From JBAZCI01 sp041671025 (GTDB taxonomy: Bacteria > Patescibacteriota > Patescibacteriia > UBA10025): DNA of 30,092 nt. A model generated the notes under the pieces. That model had not been told where the DNA came from, searched no databases, and saw only the letters and a list, made by a program, of their open reading frames with translations. Of this stretch, positions 9,088 through 15,027 are shown piece by piece (within the stretch, counting starts at the first letter, position 1; every line of letters begins with the position of its first letter). The stretch spans positions 1 to 30,092 of the forward strand of contig JBAZCI010000013.1 of the NCBI GenBank assembly GCA_041671025.1, written 5' to 3'. Both the position numbers and the translations under genes were made by a program.

Positions 9088-9096
9088 TATATACCA
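9088..9096 (-). promoter_or_regulatory. extended -10 promoter for the dinB pair
   Basis: Minus-strand TGG-TATATA (TATATA at 9088-9093) sits in the 80-base divergent gap. The -10 box ends 12 bases before the ATG at 9075, predicting a leader of about six bases. No convincing -35 is seen. Confidence 0.4.
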
Positions 9097-9144
9097 TGTT
9101 AATGCTAGGCTTCTCGCAAATACACATATCATACCGCTCACCAC

Positions 9145-9150
9145 AGGAGG
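9145..9150 (+). promoter_or_regulatory. strong Shine-Dalgarno deciding the zinc-finger gene start
   Basis: A perfect AGGAGG lies five bases before the ATG at 9156. The frame is open upstream to 9075, but this site fixes the start. Such a strong site is exceptional in this window. Confidence 0.8.
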
Positions 9151-9155
9151 AAATC

Positions 9156-9467
9156 ATGAAGGCTCTCAATGTAGCCGAGCACTTTCCTGATCCTTTTACC
9201 GCAGCGTCCTACGGATGGACAATGCTCATGGGATCCAGTTCGCAGGATATTCCCGTTATTAGGCATGTGAAAAGTTCCGAGGTGTGTCCCTGCTGTCACG
9301 AATCTCATTCCGGGTCCCTCCTGGAATGTCGGAACTGTCACAGTACGTTTTGCCACGGATGCGCGACAGACTTCCCCGTCGGAGGAAATAATGTTGTCTG
9401 CGTTTCCTGCGGCACCGAATCCAATCTAGGCGCTGGACTGTCGACGACTGTCGAGATACCAGGTTAA
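9156..9467 (+). CDS. small FYVE/RING-like zinc-finger protein
   Basis: A 103-residue soluble protein. The first 40 residues are unremarkable. The second half has four CxxC pairs at C44/C47, C58/C61, C66/C69 and C82/C85 (spacing 2-10-2-4-2-12-2), plus an extra Cys46 and several His. This order and the segment CHSTFCHGCA followed by VCVSCG match the cross-brace treble-clef layout of FYVE and RING-type domains. The basic RRHHCR lipid-binding motif of true FYVE fingers is absent, so a membrane-lipid role should not be assumed. The gene stands alone: strong AGGAGG in front, perfect terminator behind, divergent from the dinB pair. I do not recognise the family. A two-zinc protein- or nucleic-acid-binding module is the most that can be inferred. 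Confidence 0.8.
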   Translation: MKALNVAEHFPDPFTAASYGWTMLMGSSSQDIPVIRHVKSSEVCPCCHESHSGSLLECRNCHSTFCHGCATDFPVGGNNVVCVSCGTESNLGAGLSTTVEIPG

Positions 9468-9469
9468 AC

Positions 9470-9495
9470 CGGTCAGCATATCTGACCGTTTTTTT
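9470..9495 (+). terminator. Rho-independent terminator after the zinc-finger gene
   Basis: CGGTCAG (9470-9476) pairs perfectly with CTGACCG (9482-9488) around a five-base loop and is followed at once by seven T. It begins two bases after the stop codon. Confidence 0.9.
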
Positions 9496-9550
9496 ATTAA
9501 AAAAACACCCGTTCAGTATACCCGAAGAAATACCGAAGTGTCAAATAACG

Positions 9551-9579
9551 AAAAAGAGGCCTATCCCTGAGGAAAGCCT
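9551..9579 (-). terminator. terminator of the EamA transporter gene
   Basis: Read on the minus strand, an imperfect stem (AGGC/GCCT plus inner CC/GG pairs, arms at 9557-9579) is followed by CTCTTTTT (complement of 9551-9558). It starts four bases past the transporter stop. Confidence 0.6.
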
Positions 9580-9582
9580 ATG

Positions 9583-10527
9583 TTATTTAATTATGGATGG
9601 CTCCTGAGTAGCTATGCTTGCGGCGTAATGGTCTCGTTGGTCGATATCTTTTTTTCCGGCACGTTGTGTCATATAAATGGCACCCATCAGTACGATACCT
9701 CCGATGATCTGAATCGTATCGAGACGTTCGTTTAAAAAGATCCAATTGATCACAACGGCCGAAAAAGGGAAAAATAATTCAGCAATGGTCGCGACGGAAG
9801 CTTTTGTTCCTTTGAGTCCGTAATAATAGAGAAGCAAAGCTCCTGTGCCTGTAAATAGCGTTATGGCAATCAATGATCCCAAGTCGCCTAACGAAACATC
9901 CGCCAGACTGGAAAGTTCGCGTCGGGCGGTGATAAAAAATGAGAGGAAAATGAATGCCGTGAGTAGACGTAAGGCAGTCAATGTGGGAAAAGTCATTTTT
10001 TTGACAAGGTGTCTGCCGAATACCGTTGAGCCACCCCATAATACTGCCGCAAGTAAGGCGAAATACACACCGCGGGTCTCAAATACGGAAAGTGCATCAA
10101 TGCCTTTCGGAAAAGAAACAAAGTATGCGCCGAGTATCGCAACCAATCCCCAGAGCCAAAAAGTCTTTGCTAGGCGCTCTTTTAAAAGAACGGCGGCAAG
10201 TCCAAGTGCTATCAGGGGCTGAACTTTTTGTAAAAGAATTGCAACTGAAGGAGAGACGTAGGAAAACGATAATGTGAAAAAATAGGTTGCCAGCGCTGAG
10301 CCGCCTATTCCGATGAAAAGTAGTGCAAGCCAATCTTTCCGACTCAGTGTTTGAAAGACGCGAGAACCTTTGATCAACACCGGTAGTAAAAGGAGAACAC
10401 CAAACGCATGCTCAAAAAAAACAATTGTCGAGCTGTTCAGGTGTCCAGTTAATGGTTTCCGAAGAAGAGTATCAAGGCTCCAAAGCAATGCCGCCAAGAC
10501 AATGAAATAGGTGCTGTACTTTCTCAT
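9583..10527 (-). CDS. EamA/DMT-family transporter
   Basis: A 314-residue integral membrane protein with about ten helices in two similar halves, the EamA layout of the drug/metabolite transporter superfamily. The N-terminal helix is FIVLAALLWSLDTLLRKPL. Each half has the usual terminal segment: LLQKVQPLIALGLAAVLLKERL in the first and ELFFPFSAVVINWIFLNERL in the second. The substrate is unknown; the family covers amino acids, nucleotide sugars and other metabolites. The gene is a single transcription unit with its own promoter upstream and terminator downstream. The C-terminal tail after the last helix is short and polar. Confidence 0.9.
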   Translation of the reverse strand: MRKYSTYFIVLAALLWSLDTLLRKPLTGHLNSSTIVFFEHAFGVLLLLPVLIKGSRVFQTLSRKDWLALLFIGIGGSALATYFFTLSFSYVSPSVAILLQKVQPLIALGLAAVLLKERLAKTFWLWGLVAILGAYFVSFPKGIDALSVFETRGVYFALLAAVLWGGSTVFGRHLVKKMTFPTLTALRLLTAFIFLSFFITARRELSSLADVSLGDLGSLIAITLFTGTGALLLYYYGLKGTKASVATIAELFFPFSAVVINWIFLNERLDTIQIIGGIVLMGAIYMTQRAGKKDIDQRDHYAASIATQEPSIIK

Positions 10528-10540
10528 GCGTGTGATAAAT

Positions 10541-10570
10541 ATGCTATCGAATTTATGTCATGCTGTTCAA
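10541..10570 (-). promoter_or_regulatory. candidate promoter for the EamA gene
   Basis: Minus-strand TTGAAC (10565-10570) and TAGCAT (10541-10546) are 18 bases apart. The -10 ends 13 bases before the ATG at 10527, the same short spacing as at other promoters here. It abuts the terminator of the preceding small ORF. Confidence 0.4.
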
Positions 10571-10601
10571 AACAGAAAGCTTCTTCAAAGAAAGAAGAAG
10601 C
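10568..10601 (-). terminator. hairpin terminator after the small membrane ORF
   Basis: An eight-base perfect stem, GCTTCTTC (10579-10586) with GAAGAAGC (10594-10601), has a seven-base loop. On the minus strand it is followed by TTTCTGTTTT. It lies eight bases beyond the stop of the 56-residue ORF, which supports that ORF being transcribed. Confidence 0.65.
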
Positions 10602-10609
10602 CTCTTGAT

Positions 10610-10780
10610 TTATTTCATGCCGAAGAGGATCAGCAGGAATCCCAGAAGAAAGACAAGGGATTCAACAGCTACTGCCCAAATCGACAAAAAACCTTTTATC
10701 GACTTATGCGAAGATCTTGGCCGGCGCAGAACCAATAGTATCAGAACTCCGCCAAACAAGACCATATGCAATTGAGACAT
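10610..10780 (-). CDS. tiny two-helix membrane protein
   Basis: A 56-residue ORF with two hydrophobic helices (MVLFGGVLILLVL and IWAVAVESLVFLLGFLLILFG) joined by a basic loop, RRPRSSHKSIKG. Positive charge in the loop predicts both ends outside and the loop inside. No family is recognised; it is not clearly SecG despite a similar size and topology. It has no Shine-Dalgarno, and a GTG at 10792 is an alternative start. The good terminator directly after it is the main evidence that it is a gene. Confidence 0.5.
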   Translation of the reverse strand: MSQLHMVLFGGVLILLVLRRPRSSHKSIKGFLSIWAVAVESLVFLLGFLLILFGMK

Positions 10781-10895
10781 ATGGGTAGACACTTAATAAT
10801 AAAGTGTTTTTGCCTATTCGTCTCATTCAAAGAGCAATTCAGCACTTCATAATACTGCACACAGATAAATATGTCAATACTGCCTCAATCACAGC

Positions 10896-10924
10896 TTGCC
10901 AAGAGCAATGAAATGTGTTAAAAT
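10896..10924 (+). promoter_or_regulatory. sigma70-type promoter for the FG-GAP protein gene
   Basis: TTGCCA (10896-10901) and TAAAAT (10919-10924) are separated by exactly 17 bases. The -10 box ends 78 bases before the ATG at 11003, an unusually long leader for this window, and a 9-base inverted repeat falls inside it. Confidence 0.6.
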
Positions 10925-10936
10925 AAAGCGAAATAG

Positions 10937-10971
10937 TAATGATTATCAACAACTGATATGCGTAATCATTA
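10937..10971. promoter_or_regulatory. 9-base inverted repeat, candidate operator or leader stem
   Basis: TAATGATTA (10937-10945) and TAATCATTA (10963-10971) are perfect inverted copies 26 bases apart centre to centre, directly downstream of the promoter. The AT-rich half sites, and ATTATCA beside the left arm, recall metal-repressor (Fur/DtxR-like) half sites, but it is not a full consensus box. It could equally form an RNA stem with a 17-base loop. Confidence 0.45.
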
Positions 10972-11002
10972 TTGAGGAAAATAGTATTAATCAATAAAAT
11001 AA

Positions 11003-12916
11003 ATGGATAATCCTGATAAAAAAATATCTCGTATGAACAATGAGACCGCGACTAAAACCGAGAGTAAACTGAAAATGCATATCAAGAGTAAGTACGCCCT
11101 CATGATTATATCAGCACTGGGATTTGCTTCTGCGGTGCCATTTGTCATGAGCGCGATAAATGATTCGGGTTCCGGCGACGATCAAGTCGTTGTTATCGCT
11201 GCCGTAGTTGAGGGTTCAAGCACCAACTCCGCTTTGCTTTCCTGGTCCGCACCGGGAGATGATGGCGGTGTGGGTTCTGCGTCCGCATATGATATTCGCT
11301 ATTCGACATCAGTGCTGTCCGATGGAAACTTTTCGAGCGCTACAGCAGTTTCTTCATTGCCTACACCAAAACCGGCAAATTCTTCAGAACAGCTTATTGT
11401 GTCCGGACTGACGCCAGCGACGACGTATCATTTTGCATTAAAGGCTCGTGACGAAGCGGGAAACTGGTCGGTGCTATCCAACGTGGCTTCAGTCCGCACC
11501 CGTGCTGAATCTGCGAGCGCCGATTGCGTAGAAAACTGGACATGTGAAGAATGGTCCGCGTGCATAGACGGATCGCTCACGAGAGCGTGTACAGACCAAG
11601 CATTATGTGGAACCGTACTGAACCGACCGTCACTTTCACAGGTGTGTTCTGAACAGGGAGGCGAAATTAATCCGAATACTGTTGACAGTGTTGCACCAAA
11701 TGCATTTTTTGTGACACGCCCGACTGAAACCGTGGCCACATCAATCTTTACATTCAGCTGGAGCGCTCTCGATGACGTTACCATCCTTGCAAACTTGCAA
11801 TTTTCGTACAAGCTTGACAGTCAGCCATGGTCAGATTGGTCGAATAGTACCAGCGCAACCTTACGCAGGCTTCGCAACGGTGATCATCAGTTACAGGTAC
11901 GAGTACAGGATGAGGCCGGAAATACCGACCCCTCCCCGGCAACTTCATTTTTCCGGGTACAGCAAAATGCATTTATTGCAGTAGGGGTTGAAGAAGGTGG
12001 GAGCGCGATGATAAGATTGTTTACCGCCGAACAGCGGCTTATACGACAATTCAGTGTGTTTGAGTCTTCGTACCGCGGAGGCCTTTCATTTGCCGTTGGA
12101 GATCTCGGAGATGATGGTCACGATGAAATTGTCGTTGCGCCGGGCGCGGGAAGAACGGGAGAGGTGCGTATCCTCCGTTCTGACGGATCGACAATCAGCT
12201 CTTTTACGCCATTTGGAGGTTCGTATTCATCCGGTATCAACGTTATTCTGGCGGATCTTTCGGGGGATGGGAAGAAGGAGATTGTCGTCGCACCTCGAAG
12301 TGGCGAACCCCGCATACGAATTTTTGGATTTCAGGACGGCAGATATACAGAAGTTTTGCCGAGCTTTTTCGCTTACTCGCAAACGTTTAAGGGAGGTATT
12401 TCATTGGCCGCCGCAGATGTTGACGGTGACAGCAAAGATGAGATTGCCACACTCCCCTTCACTGCGGGCGGGCCTAATCTGCGTGTATTCGGATTACGCA
12501 ATCAAGTTGTCCGTCCTGTAGCATTAAGTGTAGACGCATTTGCGCCGACTCTTCGTACCGGATATACCATTGCCGCAGGAGACATTCATGGTGACGGTAA
12601 GGATGAAGTATTCGCATCGGTGAAAAAAGGTAGTACACATGTCCGTGTGCTTGGTATTAACCGAGCAGGAAAACTCGATGTCTTGAGCCCGGGTTTTTTT
12701 GCCTTTGGCCAATCCAGTCCTCTTGGTACCCGCCTCTCCTGTGTTGATACTGACAAAAATGGATCAGATGAAGTGCTCATTAGCGTGGGTACTGCAGCTA
12801 CACCAAATCTCACCCTCCATTACTTTAACGGAAAGGACGTGAGCATGCGTAAAACATTCAGTGCATTTCCGAGCAACTTTCGTTTAATTCTTTCCCACGT
12901 GAGCGGAATTTTTTAG
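11003..12916 (+). CDS. surface protein: FN3, TSP1-like, Ig-like and FG-GAP repeats
   Basis: A 637-residue protein with an N-terminal membrane anchor or signal (about 30-50). A fibronectin type III domain follows (about 76-166: SALLSWSAPGDDG to YHFALKARDEAGNWS). A short thrombospondin-type-1-like module comes next (175-215, NWTCEEWSACIDG, six Cys), then an Ig-like domain ending VRVQDEAGNTDPSP. The C-terminal half has five FG-GAP/VCBS-type units of about 60 residues, each with a calcium-loop-like motif such as DLGDDGHDEIVVAP, DLSGDGKKEIVVAP, DVDGDSKDEIATLP, DIHGDGKDEVFASV and DTDKNGSDEVLISV. The likely role is a surface or secreted adhesin-like propeller binding a host or matrix ligand (inference). 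It converges on the minor-pilin operon with only seven bases between stop codons. ATGs at 11033 and 11075 are alternative starts. Confidence 0.88.
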   Translation: MDNPDKKISRMNNETATKTESKLKMHIKSKYALMIISALGFASAVPFVMSAINDSGSGDDQVVVIAAVVEGSSTNSALLSWSAPGDDGGVGSASAYDIRYSTSVLSDGNFSSATAVSSLPTPKPANSSEQLIVSGLTPATTYHFALKARDEAGNWSVLSNVASVRTRAESASADCVENWTCEEWSACIDGSLTRACTDQALCGTVLNRPSLSQVCSEQGGEINPNTVDSVAPNAFFVTRPTETVATSIFTFSWSALDDVTILANLQFSYKLDSQPWSDWSNSTSATLRRLRNGDHQLQVRVQDEAGNTDPSPATSFFRVQQNAFIAVGVEEGGSAMIRLFTAEQRLIRQFSVFESSYRGGLSFAVGDLGDDGHDEIVVAPGAGRTGEVRILRSDGSTISSFTPFGGSYSSGINVILADLSGDGKKEIVVAPRSGEPRIRIFGFQDGRYTEVLPSFFAYSQTFKGGISLAAADVDGDSKDEIATLPFTAGGPNLRVFGLRNQVVRPVALSVDAFAPTLRTGYTIAAGDIHGDGKDEVFASVKKGSTHVRVLGINRAGKLDVLSPGFFAFGQSSPLGTRLSCVDTDKNGSDEVLISVGTAATPNLTLHYFNGKDVSMRKTFSAFPSNFRLILSHVSGIF

Positions 12917-12923
12917 CTCAACA

Positions 12924-14414
12924 CTACCGCTCTTCCCAAGAAATGACCGTATATACCCCCGTTGTTGGAAACGATGGAGGCGGTCCGTATTTGAGTTTGT
13001 CGTCGTAGTTGAGAAAGCGATCTTGATAGCCCGTTCCATCCGTATATGCAAAGCCGTAGCGCTGGTTTGTAGCGATTGAACCGAATGTTGTGATACTATT
13101 TTTATATACGTTTTGATTGCATCCGGCAGGATTCCATTGACTACTAGACACGGGCTGGTAGTACCATCTACGGACCCATCCATTTTGTGCGATTAATGCG
13201 GCATCGATGCGAAGATTTGTGTCGCTGTAGAAGCCAACGCCAACATTTTGCTGGCCGATCAGTCCAATCGTGTCAGTTCCGTCGTACAGCGTGTACGTCA
13301 GATCATTATTAACAATAATATTTGCCTGTCCCGACGCAAGCGGCTCCTCTGCGGCGATGATTGTCAGATGTCCTCCGTCAATTTGGCCGTCTACCCAGGT
13401 GTCATCTTCGGAAAAAATAAGTCCATTTGCTGGCAGCGGAATATTGAGAGACACCTGCCCTTCGTAGGTAAAGGTACTCTGTGTCGCTATTGAACGTACA
13501 TCGGCATAAGAATACCACTGACCGGACAGTCGATATCGGCATGTTGAAAGCGTATTAACGACTCGAATGTCCACGGTATCGTTGTTTTTTACCGTAATAT
13601 GATACCCGTTCACTCCAGAGGGTGGTAGCCAAATCCCGTTTGCAATCGCGTCAGCCTTCATCTGGTTGAGATTCCCTGTGATCCCGGTGAAATTAACCGG
13701 AGCGACGGGAAATGTGCGTCCGGCGGCGAAAACATCAGGACGGTTTGGCGGCGGTGGCTGAGGCGCTGGTAAGGCGGGAGGCAGCGGGTCAACCGGATTA
13801 ACATGCGTGTGCACTCCGAACTCATTGCCGCCAGAATGGTCAGGATCGTTATACTGCGAAACGGAGCTCGTGATAAGGTTATGGGCAAGTCCGTCAAATC
13901 GGATTCCAAAATTTGAATGAATAGGCCCCCATACTTCAGTACCGCTTCCGAAACGCATAACGTCGTTTGCAACGACTGCGTACTGACTAAATGAGGGAAT
14001 TCCCATCTGCATGACAACCGTTCTTTTTTGATTTGGATTTTTAAGCAAATAGCCGGTTGATTGAATTGTAGTGATTGTTGAACCAATGGGCGGAGGGACG
14101 ATGGTCAGACTGAATGTGCCAATTTTTACGTTGTTTGCATTATAGTAGTCATGGAGATATGGGCCCGGGGCTCCTGTCCCATCCTGAAAATCACTTGGTG
14201 AGTGTGCGAGATGCCAGCGATAGTACTCTGCTCCGGCCTCCGCTATAGCTAATGTGGATTCACGATCCACCTGATATGTTGCAATCCGAAATTGGTTTAT
14301 GACGTACTGCGTCGACGCAATTCCAAGGATGCTAAACACAAATATCACTACCAACGCGGTGATCAGCTGACTGCCTGTTCGTGGCGGTGTATGTTTTTTT
14401 CGAGTTCGGTTCAT
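12924..14414 (-). CDS. PilX-like minor pilin / pilus assembly protein
   Basis: A 496-residue protein with a basic N-terminus and one membrane helix (ITALVVIFVFSILGIAS, about residues 18-34) followed by QYVINQFRIATYQ...STLAIAEAGAEYYRWHL. This is the pattern of PilX N-terminal-like proteins of type IV pilus systems. It lacks the classical G-F-T-L-x-E cleavage motif: the sequence at that point is TGSQLITA, with no Glu at +5. The large extracellular part has a Pro-rich linker (PLPPALPAPQPPPPNRP) and Gly/Asn/Thr-rich beta-type sequence. Last gene of the three-gene operon, one base after the PulJ-like gene. Likely a tip or accessory pilin. Confidence 0.8.
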   Translation of the reverse strand: MNRTRKKHTPPRTGSQLITALVVIFVFSILGIASTQYVINQFRIATYQVDRESTLAIAEAGAEYYRWHLAHSPSDFQDGTGAPGPYLHDYYNANNVKIGTFSLTIVPPPIGSTITTIQSTGYLLKNPNQKRTVVMQMGIPSFSQYAVVANDVMRFGSGTEVWGPIHSNFGIRFDGLAHNLITSSVSQYNDPDHSGGNEFGVHTHVNPVDPLPPALPAPQPPPPNRPDVFAAGRTFPVAPVNFTGITGNLNQMKADAIANGIWLPPSGVNGYHITVKNNDTVDIRVVNTLSTCRYRLSGQWYSYADVRSIATQSTFTYEGQVSLNIPLPANGLIFSEDDTWVDGQIDGGHLTIIAAEEPLASGQANIIVNNDLTYTLYDGTDTIGLIGQQNVGVGFYSDTNLRIDAALIAQNGWVRRWYYQPVSSSQWNPAGCNQNVYKNSITTFGSIATNQRYGFAYTDGTGYQDRFLNYDDKLKYGPPPSFPTTGVYTVISWEER

Positions 14415-14415
14415 G

Positions 14416-15027
14416 TTAGTCGCCTAAGTTATCCTTAAGGTTACGAAGCGAAACAGATGTTTCGAGACGTGTCGCCGCCGGGTATTCGGTAAGATTCGAA
14501 TCAACCGTCACAGAAATCTTTACCAGGCGTACATTTCCAATGACCACCGGAACGGTCATCGACTGACCGGTCCCCGTATATGTATCGGGGAAATAGGTGA
14601 ACACGGGGTCAGTATTGCGTATAAACGATGCTACTGTTTTTACAGTTTCGTTAGCCGGAGGATATGTCGCAGGCACTCCGGTCGGGTTAGTCACCCCTTT
14701 GAGCAAATCTGTGCCCTGAATAAAATAACGAATACGTTCCTGGCTGGCATCCGCATCGATGTTACTAAAAAATGTTATCGTTGTTGGCGCGGCCGCCTCT
14801 ATCGGATAGGCTCCGTTATCTGCAGTCCGCGCTTCGCGCAATTCTGCGACAAGGGAACGAACAGCTGTACGTATATTATTTTGCGCTTCGATTTGATACT
14901 GATTTAGGCGCCACAAACGAAATCCCTGATAAAAAAACGTACTGGCAAGCAGTGTTGTAAAAGCGGCAATGCCCACGGCTATGATCATTTCCACCACCGT
15001 AAATCCGATTTGTCTTTTTATGCTCAT
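14416..15027 (-). CDS. type IV prepilin, PilW/PulJ-like
   Basis: A 203-residue prepilin. The class III signal is textbook: MSIKRQIG, cleavage before F9, then FTVVEMIIAVGIAAFTTLLAS with Glu at position +5 of the mature protein. The mature sequence begins with the long hydrophobic helix and continues YQIEAQNNIRTAVRSLVAELREARTA, as in PulJ/GspJ and PilW minor pseudopilins. The N-terminus overlaps the stop of the large prepilin gene by four bases (ATGA), so the two are co-translated. Expected to be processed by a prepilin peptidase and assembled at the pilus or pseudopilus tip with its operon partners. Confidence 0.9.
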   Translation of the reverse strand: MSIKRQIGFTVVEMIIAVGIAAFTTLLASTFFYQGFRLWRLNQYQIEAQNNIRTAVRSLVAELREARTADNGAYPIEAAAPTTITFFSNIDADASQERIRYFIQGTDLLKGVTNPTGVPATYPPANETVKTVASFIRNTDPVFTYFPDTYTGTGQSMTVPVVIGNVRLVKISVTVDSNLTEYPAATRLETSVSLRNLKDNLGD

